Source of the DNA: Costertonia aggregata
GTDB taxonomy: Bacteria > Bacteroidota > Bacteroidia > Flavobacteriales > Flavobacteriaceae
Direction: 5' to 3'
NCBI RefSeq assembly: GCF_013402795.1
Contig: NZ_CP058595.1
Coordinates: 1,585,501 to 1,649,500 of the forward strand
Length of the DNA: 64,000 bases
How positions within the stretch are numbered: position 1 is the first letter of the stretch; every line of letters starts with the position of its first letter. The notes under the pieces are model-generated. The model was not told where the DNA came from and did not search any database. It saw only the letters and a list, made by a program, of their open reading frames with translations. Shown in pieces: positions 25,733 to 34,295 of this stretch. The position numbers and the translations under genes are program-made.

Positions 25733-27073
25733 ATGAAAAACTACTTTTTTATACTATTTGGTTTATTTTTAAGTCCCGTTTTTGCCCAAGAAGGGAAATC
25801 CGTTCCAATATACAATAGCAATACTTCAGGATTGACTCACGCCCACCCCTCGGAAGTAGGTTTGGATTCGGCCTATATTCATACGCAAATCGATTCAATC
25901 ATAACAAATGGTATAAAAAACAAGGCCTTCCCCGGAGCGCAAGTGTTGGTGGCCCAGCGAGGCCATATCATTTTTCATAAAGCCTATGGTTTTCATACGT
26001 ATGATAGCATTCTAAACGTTGCTCTGGATGACCTGTATGATTTGGCATCCGTCACTAAAATCACTGCCCCCTTGCCCGCTCTAATGAAGTTGGTAGATGA
26101 AGGAAAATTGGATTTAGATGTGCCTTTCAGCACGTATTGGAAACCTTGGAAAAGAAGAAAAGATAAAAAAGACATAACCTTACGGGAAATACTGGCACAT
26201 CAAGCGGGTTTGGTGCCTTATATTGTTTTTTTGAATAGGGTCATTAAGAAAAATGGAAGGTTAAAGCACAGGTTTGTGAAAAATGGGCCAAAACCTGGTT
26301 ATCGTAACCAAGCCTATGAAGGGCTGTACATCAAGGATCGGTTCAACCGAAAAATGTATCGTATTATCAACCGTTCCAAAGTATCCAATGACAAAACCTA
26401 TAGCTATTCTGGCCTTACTTTTCTGATTTTTCCTAAACTTATTGAACAGCTCACGGGCCGATCGTACGAAGAATATCTTCAAACGGAGTTTTATCGACCT
26501 TTGGGTGCATCGACTTTAGGGTTTGCCCCCGCTGTCAAAAATTTACCCAATACCATTGTTCCTACGGAAATTGACACCCTTTTTAGAAAAACGCTCACAC
26601 AAGGCTGGGTTCACGATGAAAATGCATCGCTGTTGGGAGGCGTTTCGGGAAATGCCGGATTATTCGGCACTGCAAACGATCTCGCCAAGCTTATGCAAAT
26701 GTATCTACAATATGGCACGTATGCCGGTAAACGCTATATTACTAGCGGTACGATCAAGGAATTTATCAAAACACAATATCCCGAAAACGAAAACCGCAGG
26801 GGTTTGGGGTTTGACAAACCGTTATTGAACAATCAAAACTTACCATTATCAGAGGCGTATCCCGCCCCTGAAGCAAGCGCAAGCAGTTTTGGGCACTCAG
26901 GTTTTACGGGTACTTTTGTATGGGCGGACCCAAAAAACCAAATGGTATATATTTTTTTGTCCAACAGGGTTTATCCCACCCGAAAAAACAGAAATTTGTA
27001 TACTTTGAACATACGCTCTGCAATACAACACGTATTTTATCAAGCTAGTTTGCCGTTGGAATACGATCGTTGA
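25733..27073 (+). CDS. Secreted serine hydrolase, beta-lactamase class C/esterase-like
   Basis: A signal peptide (MKNYFFILFGLFLSPVFAQ) exports this 446-residue protein. The catalytic motifs are those of class C beta-lactamase relatives: DLASVTKITAPLPALM holds the nucleophilic Ser with Lys three residues later (SxxK), YSYSGLTFLIFP carries the second-motif Tyr, and FGHSGFTGTFVWADP is the third motif (HSG in place of KTG). Bona fide resistance lactamases rarely have HSG, so an esterase, peptidase or transpeptidase-like role is likelier. Substrate unknown. It starts 12 bp after hemB and may be read from the heme operon, but the functional link is unclear. Confidence 0.88.
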   Translation: MKNYFFILFGLFLSPVFAQEGKSVPIYNSNTSGLTHAHPSEVGLDSAYIHTQIDSIITNGIKNKAFPGAQVLVAQRGHIIFHKAYGFHTYDSILNVALDDLYDLASVTKITAPLPALMKLVDEGKLDLDVPFSTYWKPWKRRKDKKDITLREILAHQAGLVPYIVFLNRVIKKNGRLKHRFVKNGPKPGYRNQAYEGLYIKDRFNRKMYRIINRSKVSNDKTYSYSGLTFLIFPKLIEQLTGRSYEEYLQTEFYRPLGASTLGFAPAVKNLPNTIVPTEIDTLFRKTLTQGWVHDENASLLGGVSGNAGLFGTANDLAKLMQMYLQYGTYAGKRYITSGTIKEFIKTQYPENENRRGLGFDKPLLNNQNLPLSEAYPAPEASASSFGHSGFTGTFVWADPKNQMVYIFLSNRVYPTRKNRNLYTLNIRSAIQHVFYQASLPLEYDR

Positions 27074-27096
27074 TTCCTTTAGATTTGGTATCTTCG
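27070..27096 (+). promoter_or_regulatory. Candidate promoter TTG-N16-TATCTTCG for the CNNM/alkyltransferase pair
   Basis: A -33-like TTG at 27070-27072 and a -7-like TATCTTCG at 27089-27096 (one base from TAnnTTTG) are separated by 16 bp and lie 16 bp before the ATG at 27113. The -33 overlaps the last codon and stop of the preceding gene. Confidence 0.42.
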
Positions 27097-27112
27097 TTTT
27101 AAAATTCGTTCC

Positions 27113-28234
27113 ATGGGGCTTCTTATTTTTTACGCTGTTATCTCAATTTTCTTTTCGTTTTTGTGCTCTATACTTGAGGCTGTCCTATTAAGTGTCAACC
27201 CTACATTCGTAAACCTTAAGAAAAAAGAAGGCAAATCCTATGCATTGACCTTGGAAGCGCTAAAAAAAGATGTAGACAAACCCCTTATTGCTATACTTAC
27301 CCTAAATACCATAGCACATACCGTTGGCGCCATTCTCGTAGGAGTGCAGGCCAAGGCCGCCTATGCACAATTATACGGCAGTTCGGAAAAAACGGTTTTT
27401 GGTCTTACGTTCTCAGAAGATCTTATGGTGGGTGTGGTTTCTACGGTCATGACCATACTTATTTTGGTGGCATCGGAAATAATTCCCAAGACCATTGGGG
27501 CTACCTATTGGCGACAATTGGCCAATTTTACGGCAAAGTCGCTCAAAATAATGGTGCTTGCCCTAAAGTATACGGGCCTTTTATGGATTTTACAGTTATT
27601 TACCAAATTGGTGGGCAGCAAAGGGCACCATGGCAGTGTTTTAAGCCGTGAGGATTTTACCGCCATGGCCGATATCGCCCATGAAGATGGGGTTTTTGAA
27701 AAATCCGAATCAACTATTATCAAAAACTTGCTACGTTTTGATGAAGTATGGGTAAAAGATATCATGACGCCCAGGGCCGTGGTCAAAATTGCATCGGAAC
27801 AAATGACCATCAAAGAGTTTTTTGCCGAGAATCCCAAACTTAGATTCTCTAGAATTCCGATATATGGAGGCAAAGTGGACAATATTACCGGATTTGTTCT
27901 CAAGGATACGATTCTGGAGGAAATTATAAACGAAAGAGGAAACTTGCCCTTGTCGGAAATTCGGCGCGATATCCTTATTACCAAGCGCAGTACGCCCATT
28001 CCCCAACTATTTGACACCTTGATCGCAAAAAGAGAGCACGTTGCCTTAGTGGTAGACGAATACGGTTCGGTTAGTGGTCTTGTAACCATGGAAGATGTCA
28101 TAGAAACCCTTTTAGGACTCGAAATTATGGATGAGAGCGATAACGTAGAGGATTTACAGCTATTGGCCCGAAAAAATTGGGAGCACCGTGCCAAACAAAG
28201 TGGCGTTATCGAGCAAATTCCCAAACCTGAGTGA
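27113..28234 (+). CDS. CNNM/DUF21-CBS domain membrane protein (CorC/TlyC-like, shortened)
   Basis: Residues 1-190 form a DUF21/CNNM transmembrane domain with about four helices: FFSFLCSILEAVLLSVNPTF at the start and LNTIAHTVGAILVG in the middle. From about 205 to 335 come paired CBS motifs (VKDIMTPRAVVKIASEQMTI, then VALVVDEYGSVSGLVTMEDV). The usual C-terminal CorC/HlyC subdomain of hemolysin-labelled relatives is absent: the 373-residue protein ends soon after the CBS pair. The family is linked to Mg2+ or Co2+ transport and to gliding protein GldE. Its stop overlaps the ATG of the alkyltransferase gene by one base (TGATG), so the two are co-translated. Confidence 0.88.
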   Translation: MGLLIFYAVISIFFSFLCSILEAVLLSVNPTFVNLKKKEGKSYALTLEALKKDVDKPLIAILTLNTIAHTVGAILVGVQAKAAYAQLYGSSEKTVFGLTFSEDLMVGVVSTVMTILILVASEIIPKTIGATYWRQLANFTAKSLKIMVLALKYTGLLWILQLFTKLVGSKGHHGSVLSREDFTAMADIAHEDGVFEKSESTIIKNLLRFDEVWVKDIMTPRAVVKIASEQMTIKEFFAENPKLRFSRIPIYGGKVDNITGFVLKDTILEEIINERGNLPLSEIRRDILITKRSTPIPQLFDTLIAKREHVALVVDEYGSVSGLVTMEDVIETLLGLEIMDESDNVEDLQLLARKNWEHRAKQSGVIEQIPKPE

Positions 28235-28707
28235 TGGAAACCGCATATATAAAAACACCTTTAGGCACTGCGCGACTTAGGGGCGATGCGAACGGACTCG
28301 CTTCCATAACCGTCTTGAATACCGATGAAACACCCACCGATGTTATCCCAGAAACCTTGGAAGATGCCACATATCAATTAAACGAATATTTTGAAGGAAA
28401 ACGTGAGACGTTTCAATTGGAACTACATCCGCAAGGCACCGATTTTCAAAAACGGGTGTGGCGAGCGCTACGTGAAATTCCGTATGGGAAAACAGTTTCC
28501 TATCTTGAACTTTCCAAAACTTTAGGAGATGTAAAGGCCATTAGGGCCGTTGCAGCTGCAAACGGCAAGAATCCGCTTTGGATTGTTGTACCCTGCCATA
28601 GGGTTATCGGCAGTGATGGTTCGCTAACGGGCTATGCCGGTGGACTGCACCGTAAAAAATGGCTTTTGGCACATGAAAGCCCAGCAAAACAACAATCCCT
28701 TTTTTGA
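28234..28707 (+). CDS. Methylated-DNA--protein-cysteine methyltransferase (O6-alkylguanine repair)
   Basis: Transfers an alkyl group from O6-methylguanine in DNA irreversibly to its own cysteine. Seen: the active-site PCHRVIGSDGSLTGYAGGLH with the acceptor Cys and the winged helix-turn-helix before it (GKTVSYLELSKTLGDVKAIR). The start at 28234 overlaps the end of the CNNM gene. At 157 aa it is of Ogt size, without the Ada N-terminal domain. A strong bidirectional terminator hairpin follows about 125 bp downstream. Confidence 0.94.
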   Translation: METAYIKTPLGTARLRGDANGLASITVLNTDETPTDVIPETLEDATYQLNEYFEGKRETFQLELHPQGTDFQKRVWRALREIPYGKTVSYLELSKTLGDVKAIRAVAAANGKNPLWIVVPCHRVIGSDGSLTGYAGGLHRKKWLLAHESPAKQQSLF

Positions 28708-28832
28708 CTTTTTAAACCGTTCGGTTTGTAAAGAAGGTTCAGATACTCCAAATCTCAATAAACAATGTAATTTGACCTTCTTTTTAGATAAACAGCGATA
28801 TAAATCTATACTGTAAAGGCAGTCCACAAAAG

Positions 28833-28858
28833 AAAAACCGACCTCTTGGTCGGTTTTT
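28833..28858. terminator. Bidirectional terminator hairpin
   Basis: Arms AAAAACCGACC (28833-28843) and GGTCGGTTTTT (28848-28858) form a perfect 11-bp stem with a TCTT loop, with a T-run on the plus strand and an A-run on the other side. It lies between the converging alkyltransferase gene and the carbohydrate-binding-like lipoprotein gene and should stop transcription from both sides. Confidence 0.88.
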
Positions 28859-28880
28859 ACATTCATTACCTATTTGCCCT

Positions 28881-29657
28881 TTAATCACAGATGATATTGC
28901 TGAAAGCGGTCTCGGTTGATATTGCCACATCTTTTGCAACCGTATCTTTGAACAATACAAACTGGTCAATCCCATGGTTAGACGATCTTGGAGAGATTTC
29001 CATTACATAGGCGCCAGCAGTATCAAACTCAACATATATATCATGTGCATCATTGTCCGAAGTGCGAGACATCCAAATAAAATCCAAGTTGTTGCCACTG
29101 CGATACACTTTGAACCAACCTTCTTTTGAAGAACCGTTGGGGTTCGGGGTCTTACCGGTATCTTTGGGGTAAACATAACTATCCGTACCCTTGAGCCCAT
29201 AAAAATCGGCCGCATCGTTAAAGCGTAACCACGTGTCGTTATGCTCGGTACCGTTGTTTCCGTTTTTAATGGCTGAGCTCCATAAAAATCGATATGTTCC
29301 AGGGTTTTGAATCTTAATGGTATAACTGGCGATACTATTTCCCGGAGCGTTTAGATATTGTGAGCCCTCCCAAACCATATATCCTTCGCCGGAAAAACTA
29401 TTACCATCTTTTTTAAGTTTCCAATCCCCTGAAAATTCGGCATTTTCAAACTCGACCTTTACCAAACCGTCTTTTTCAATGAAAACATAGTTGGTAGCAT
29501 TGTCACAGGATGATGTTTCATTATCGGTTTGCTCGATTTCTTCCGTTTCAGACGTTTCATCCGCACTTACATCAGAATCCTTGGAACAAGAAGTGAATAC
29601 TACAAAAGAAAATAAAACAGGAAGGGACAAAAGCTTCCGTACAGATTTCTTGTTCAT
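28881..29657 (-). CDS. Lipoprotein with a GH115-C/CBM-like carbohydrate-binding domain
   Basis: A 258-residue lipoprotein; SFVVFTSC gives the lipobox with Cys24 after a basic N-terminus. An acidic Ser/Thr/Glu linker follows (about 27-55). The main domain (about 65-240) is all-beta and reads like a carbohydrate-binding or GH115 C-terminal-type module: VKVEFENAEFSGDW, YMVWEGSQYLNAPGN, IASYTIKIQNPGTYRFLWSS and HDIYVEFDTAGAYVMEISPR. No catalytic residues were identified. It may bind polysaccharide at the cell surface. The family identification is tentative. It stands alone on the minus strand behind the bidirectional terminator. Confidence 0.72.
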   Translation of the reverse strand: MNKKSVRKLLSLPVLFSFVVFTSCSKDSDVSADETSETEEIEQTDNETSSCDNATNYVFIEKDGLVKVEFENAEFSGDWKLKKDGNSFSGEGYMVWEGSQYLNAPGNSIASYTIKIQNPGTYRFLWSSAIKNGNNGTEHNDTWLRFNDAADFYGLKGTDSYVYPKDTGKTPNPNGSSKEGWFKVYRSGNNLDFIWMSRTSDNDAHDIYVEFDTAGAYVMEISPRSSNHGIDQFVLFKDTVAKDVAISTETAFSNIICD

Positions 29658-29818
29658 AACAAAATAGTTTTAACATTATCAATACATAAGAAACGTAGCA
29701 CATGGTCAAAAAATTGGTCAAATGCCATTTTTTCGACAAAATACACTAGTATACTAGACCTTTTGTTTTTAGTAAACTTAATATTTTCGATATTCAAATC
29801 TAAACCCTGTAGATAATT

Positions 29819-30571
29819 TCAAAATGCTTCCGCATTCAACTCTTTCAAAATAACGGCCCTAACCTCTTCTCGAAGGGTTGATTTATCTTCCTCGGCCAAG
29901 AGGCCGGCTTCAAAAAACTCGTGTACCTTGGCCCGTACGATCCCCGGGCCACCACTGAAAAAAGAGAATGAAAACCGTTTTTTATTGTCATAAAATGTCA
30001 TGGGAACAACAGGTATGTTGTGTGCAATCGCCATTTTAAAAGCCCCATCCTTAAAATCATCTAGAATTATGTCCTCATCGGGAACACCACCTTCGGGAAA
30101 AATACAAATACTCAACCCCTGGTTCAACCGGCGTTGGGCTCTTCTGTACACCCCTGTTCTACTTCGGGTATCCTCACGATCTACCATTATACAGACCCTC
30201 TTGTAGAAAAAACCAAAAACGGGAATCTTTACCAGTTCTTTCTTACCAACAAACACAAAAGGATTTTTACTCACGTAAAGCATCAACATAATATCCAACA
30301 TACTGGTGTGGTTGGCTATCAACATATAACTTTTTCCCCGCACTAATTTTTGCTCCCAAAGAATTTTTGGAGGGCAGCCCATACCATATAATATTGGTGT
30401 GGCCCATAGATCGCGTGCCAACCAAAAGAATTGGGGATACCACTTTTCGGATAAGGTCGTAATCAATAAAAATGGAAAAAAAACGAATATAGGTAGTGCT
30501 ACCAGAATGTAGAACCAAATTCTATAAAGGATAAAGCCTATTTTTTTCAATAGATTCAAAAATAAAATCAA
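29819..30571 (-). CDS. plsC: 1-acyl-sn-glycerol-3-phosphate acyltransferase (PlsC-like)
   Basis: Acylates lysophosphatidic acid to phosphatidic acid at the inner membrane. The 250-residue protein has two N-terminal hydrophobic stretches (about 10-35) and the acyltransferase motifs: NHTSMLD (motif I with catalytic His and Asp), VKIPVFGFFYKRVCIMVDRE (motif II region) and IFPEGGVPDED (motif III). It lies divergent from trpS with no gene between. A bare PlsC label carries some doubt because several LPLAT subfamilies share these motifs, and some act on other lysolipids. Confidence 0.87.
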   Translation of the reverse strand: MILFLNLLKKIGFILYRIWFYILVALPIFVFFPFLLITTLSEKWYPQFFWLARDLWATPILYGMGCPPKILWEQKLVRGKSYMLIANHTSMLDIMLMLYVSKNPFVFVGKKELVKIPVFGFFYKRVCIMVDREDTRSRTGVYRRAQRRLNQGLSICIFPEGGVPDEDIILDDFKDGAFKMAIAHNIPVVPMTFYDNKKRFSFSFFSGGPGIVRAKVHEFFEAGLLAEEDKSTLREEVRAVILKELNAEAF

Positions 30572-30601
30572 AAGTAACGATTTACATTTTTAAAACTAAT
30601 C

Positions 30602-30630
30602 TTGGGGTTTTCGGATTTCTTTTACCTTTG
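30602..30630 (+). promoter_or_regulatory. Candidate promoter TTG-N18-TACCTTTG for trpS
   Basis: A -33-like TTG at 30602-30604 and an exact TAnnTTTG match at 30623-30630 are spaced by 18 bp. They lie 23 bp upstream of the trpS start codon at 30653. This is one of the better promoter matches in the window. Confidence 0.55.
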
Positions 30631-30652
30631 TGCTTCTTTGAAAAAAACAGTA

Positions 30653-31621
30653 ATGGCAAGAATCTTAACAGGTATACAGAGCACGGGAGTGCCACATTTA
30701 GGGAACATTCTGGGAGCAATAATTCCCGCTATAGAAATGGCAAAGGACCCCAAAAACGAATCTTTCCTATTTATTGCGGATATGCACTCGCTTACGCAAA
30801 TCAAAAACGGTACGCAATTGCGTCAAAACACGTATGCCACGGCCGCTACATGGCTCGCTTTTGGACTTGATATTGAAAAAACGGTATTTTACCGCCAAAG
30901 TGATGTTCCCCAAGTAACTGAACTATCTTGGTACCTGAGCTGTTTTTTCCCATATCAACGTTTGACCTTGGCACATTCCTTTAAGGACAAGGCAGATAGG
31001 TTAGAGGATGTAAATGCAGGATTGTTCACCTATCCCATGTTAATGGCTGCTGATATTTTGTTGTATGATGCCAATATTGTACCTGTTGGGAAAGACCAAC
31101 TACAGCATTTGGAAATGACCCGCGATGTTGCATCACGCTTTCATGCACAACTAGGGGAAACCTTTGTGTTGCCCGATGCCAAAGTGCAGGAAGAAACTAT
31201 GTATGTGCCCGGTACGGATGGCGAAAAAATGAGCAAAAGCAAGGGAAACCTTATCAACCTGTTCCAAACCGATAAAAAACTACGAAAGCAGATTATGGGT
31301 ATCGTTTCGGATAGCACTCCTATGGAAGACCCCAAAGACCCCAGTACCGATACTACCTTTGCGCTGTACAAGCTATTGGCATCCGTTGAGCAAATCGAGG
31401 AAATGAGCGCCAATTATCTTGCAGGAAATTATGGCTATGGCCATGCCAAGCAAGCCTTACATGAAGTTATATTGAAAAAGTTTGGCGATGCCCGTGAAAA
31501 GTTCAATTACTACATGAACAATTTGAATGAAGTTGATGATGCCCTTGCCCTTGGTGCTGAAAAGGCCAAAAAAGTAGCAGATGGTGTTTTGGAAAGGGTT
31601 CGGGAAAAAGTAGGGTATTAG
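30653..31621 (+). CDS. trpS: Tryptophanyl-tRNA synthetase
   Basis: Charges tRNA-Trp with tryptophan. The ATG at 30653 opens with MARILTGIQSTGVPHLGN, the family N-terminus with the class I HIGH-type signature as HLGN. An upstream TTG would add 17 unrelated residues. The KMSKS loop appears as GEKMSKSKGN. The length, 322 aa, fits the bacterial enzyme. It lies divergent from plsC with a good promoter between. The MG2/plug gene starts 112 bp downstream on the same strand but has clearly different base composition. Confidence 0.96.
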   Translation: MARILTGIQSTGVPHLGNILGAIIPAIEMAKDPKNESFLFIADMHSLTQIKNGTQLRQNTYATAATWLAFGLDIEKTVFYRQSDVPQVTELSWYLSCFFPYQRLTLAHSFKDKADRLEDVNAGLFTYPMLMAADILLYDANIVPVGKDQLQHLEMTRDVASRFHAQLGETFVLPDAKVQEETMYVPGTDGEKMSKSKGNLINLFQTDKKLRKQIMGIVSDSTPMEDPKDPSTDTTFALYKLLASVEQIEEMSANYLAGNYGYGHAKQALHEVILKKFGDAREKFNYYMNNLNEVDDALALGAEKAKKVADGVLERVREKVGY

Positions 31622-31733
31622 TCATCTTATATGGCCATGCCCCATAGGAAAATTCCTTAACCGAAAGTTAAAACCATTTCAATTCAGGCCGAAAGACAGT
31701 ATCTTACAGGCATAACCCGATACCATCCAAAGT

Positions 31734-34295
31734 ATGACAAGGACAATCGCCCGGCCGCTCACGGCCATACTGATGCTCAACGTCTCCATAGGTGTTTCCC
31801 AGGAAAATCCCGTTTTCCAAAACATACTGGGCAGACTCATTACGTACAGCACAATCAATTCTCCCGAAAAGACCTACATACAGACGGACAAGGACCTCTA
31901 CTCCAACGGCGAGACCATTTGGTACAAAACCTATCTCGTGGATGGGGTCTCCCATGGCACCACCGATAAGAGCAACGTGGTCTACGTCGAACTGTTGAGT
32001 TCGTCCGATAGCGTTGTGGTGCGGCAAAAACTGTTCGCACAGGATATCGGTGCCGCAGGGAGCATACAGATACCCGAGGACATCGAACAGGACAGCTATA
32101 CCCTTCGGGCCTACACGAAATACATGTTGAACGAGGACAGGCCCTTTCTCCACTCAAAGAAGATACCTGTTTGGCTGCAAAGAACGGAAACCGGCCTCGC
32201 TACCGAGAGTGACGGGCAAGTGCAGGGCCAAGAAACGGCCAAGGCCGAACAGGAAAGGCCCATCATCGGTTTTTTCCCGGAAGGTGGCGACCTGGTCTCG
32301 GGGATATATGGCAAGCTGGGGGTCAAAGTGACCGACACCAAGGGCAACGGTATTGCGTTGCAGGGAAAAATAATCGACCAGAACGACAATCTGGTCTCGC
32401 CTTTCAAAAGCCATGACCACGGTCTGGGCCAGGTAAGTTTCGTGCCGGAAACCAAAAAGACCTACTATGCCAGTATACAGGTCAACGGAAAGGAGGAAAG
32501 GTATACGTTGCCCGAAGTCCTGGAGAGGGGCTACGCTATGAGCATAAGGAACACGGGCGAACATGTTACCGTCAAGCTATCATCGAACAACATGGAAAGG
32601 GGACTGGAGGGAACCTTGCTCCTAGGGCATATACGCGGTAGGACTTTTTACAAGAACGTACAAAATTCGACCGACGAAAAGTTTTCCGCAAAAATAATGA
32701 CCAGAGACCTGGAGGACGGGGTAGCGCATTTCACGCTTTTCACCTCCGAAGGGGAGCCCATGTGCGAAAGACTGGTCTTTATCGACAACCCTTACAACGA
32801 TATTTTCCTATCGGCCGAAACGGATGCCCCAACCTACGGGCAAAGGGAAAAGGTGTCCGTAGAACTATCGGTGAACGGCCCGATGGCCGCAAACCTCTCC
32901 GCTAGCGTCATGACCAAGACCGACCGTACCTCGAGTACCGGCCCCAACATCAAAAGTTGGCTGCTCTTGGACTCGGACATCGGAAGAACCGTCTCCAATG
33001 CCGACATGTTCTTTCAGGACAACACCATGCAAGGCAGGAACCTTTTGGACAACCTCATGCTGACCCACGGTTGGCGCAGGTTTGCCTGGAAAGATATGCT
33101 GGGCGGCAAAGTGAACGGACAAAACGCCCATGCACCCGAAAAGGGAATCATGGTAAAGGGAAGGACCACCAGTTTTGACAACGGGTACCGACCCAAAAAA
33201 TCGCTGGTGAGCTTCAGTGTGTTGAACAGGGAGCTCTTCAGGGAGAACAAAGATACCGACGCAATGGGGAATTTCAGTTTCGGGCCCTTCAACTTTACCG
33301 ATACGATCGTCGGCGTTATCGAGGCCAGACCGATGGCAAAGCACCGAAAACAGAAGGAGAACGAAATCGGCATCTACGTGGAAGACACGTTCCCCGGGCC
33401 AAAGGTCGCAACGGAACGGAACGGAACGAAGACCATCGTGTACGAATACCCGAGGGAATATATGGAACAGACCTCGAAAAGAAAGGTACAGGACTTCAAG
33501 TACGACCCCAACGTAACGCGCCTGAAAGAGGTGACGGTAGTCGAGAAAAAAAGAAAAATGACCAGAAAGGAAATCGTCAACGAAAAATTCAACGAACTGA
33601 CCTTATATGGCGAACCCGATAGGCGCGTTATCACAGATTCTATTAGAGGGGGATTCGCTATTAATGTATTTGACTTTTTGATAGGTGTAGCCGGCGTAAG
33701 CGTTCAAGGGAAATCTTATGAAAGAACCGTTAGTATACGTGGAGGGGCCACGTCGATAGGTTCCCCTTCGAATAATGGAGGCTCAGGCAGTGATGAAAGT
33801 ACTCAAAATGTTTCTAGGCCTAAAGAACCCCTTTATCTATTGGACAATGTTCCTGTTGATAATAGTACCATAAATACATTGAACCCCAGCGACATAGAGT
33901 TCGTAGATGTACTCTCGGGCCCTAGAACTGGTTTTTATGGATCTCGCGGCAGTAATGGCGTGATAGCGTTTTACACCCGTGGGCAGGTATACATTGAACC
34001 TGAATTTCCCGCGCCGACACCCGGGGTCACGGATTTTAAAATCCCCGGCTTTACCAAGACACGCGAGTTCTACAGTCCCGACTACGGCATCACCGAAAAA
34101 GAACATGACAAAGCGGATTACAGGACCACCTTGCATTGGGAGCCGAACATCGCCATAAACGGTTCCGACACGGCCGGTTTCAGCTTTTATACCGGAGATG
34201 CCCCCGGCAGTTATCTGGTAAGGGTCGAGGGCATCACCACGGACGGCAGGCCCCTAAGTACGGTTCACAGCTTCGTGGTCGAAGACGTTTACTGA
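31734..34295 (+). CDS. Secreted MG2-like protein with a TonB plug domain and no barrel, 853 aa
   Basis: An N-terminal signal peptide (to about residue 21) precedes macroglobulin-like repeats: EKTYIQTDKDLYSNGETIWY (44-63, MG2 type), then GFFPEGGDLVSGIYGKLGVK and ILGHIRGRTFYK-type strands. About residues 640-760 form a TonB-receptor plug: FLIGVAGVSVQGKSYERTVS, then SIRGGATSIGSPSNNGG, EPLYLLDNVPV, DIEFVDVLSGPRTGFYG and SRGSNGVIAFYTRGQ. The 22-strand barrel of a true receptor is missing; about 90 residues of Ig-like tail follow instead. Function unknown. This family recurs as paralogues in flavobacteria. Codon use and G+C are visibly higher than in the neighbours, except in the plug segment (about 33625-33990), which looks native. 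Confidence 0.82.
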   Translation: MTRTIARPLTAILMLNVSIGVSQENPVFQNILGRLITYSTINSPEKTYIQTDKDLYSNGETIWYKTYLVDGVSHGTTDKSNVVYVELLSSSDSVVVRQKLFAQDIGAAGSIQIPEDIEQDSYTLRAYTKYMLNEDRPFLHSKKIPVWLQRTETGLATESDGQVQGQETAKAEQERPIIGFFPEGGDLVSGIYGKLGVKVTDTKGNGIALQGKIIDQNDNLVSPFKSHDHGLGQVSFVPETKKTYYASIQVNGKEERYTLPEVLERGYAMSIRNTGEHVTVKLSSNNMERGLEGTLLLGHIRGRTFYKNVQNSTDEKFSAKIMTRDLEDGVAHFTLFTSEGEPMCERLVFIDNPYNDIFLSAETDAPTYGQREKVSVELSVNGPMAANLSASVMTKTDRTSSTGPNIKSWLLLDSDIGRTVSNADMFFQDNTMQGRNLLDNLMLTHGWRRFAWKDMLGGKVNGQNAHAPEKGIMVKGRTTSFDNGYRPKKSLVSFSVLNRELFRENKDTDAMGNFSFGPFNFTDTIVGVIEARPMAKHRKQKENEIGIYVEDTFPGPKVATERNGTKTIVYEYPREYMEQTSKRKVQDFKYDPNVTRLKEVTVVEKKRKMTRKEIVNEKFNELTLYGEPDRRVITDSIRGGFAINVFDFLIGVAGVSVQGKSYERTVSIRGGATSIGSPSNNGGSGSDESTQNVSRPKEPLYLLDNVPVDNSTINTLNPSDIEFVDVLSGPRTGFYGSRGSNGVIAFYTRGQVYIEPEFPAPTPGVTDFKIPGFTKTREFYSPDYGITEKEHDKADYRTTLHWEPNIAINGSDTAGFSFYTGDAPGSYLVRVEGITTDGRPLSTVHSFVVEDVY

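Noticed and set aside
25733-27073. Calling the serine hydrolase an antibiotic-resistance beta-lactamase
   Set aside because: The SxxK and YxY-like motifs are present but the third motif reads HSG, which is common in esterases and peptidases of the fold; resistance cannot be inferred.
31704-33344. Long reverse-strand frames opposite the MG2/plug gene
   Set aside because: They are shadows in GC-rich DNA where stop codons are rare; the plus-strand frame has a signal peptide and recognisable domains.
33410-33436. Short AACGG repeat in the MG2/plug gene as a contingency locus
   Set aside because: Only about three 5-base units occur, imperfectly, within coding sequence of high GC; too short to support slippage control.
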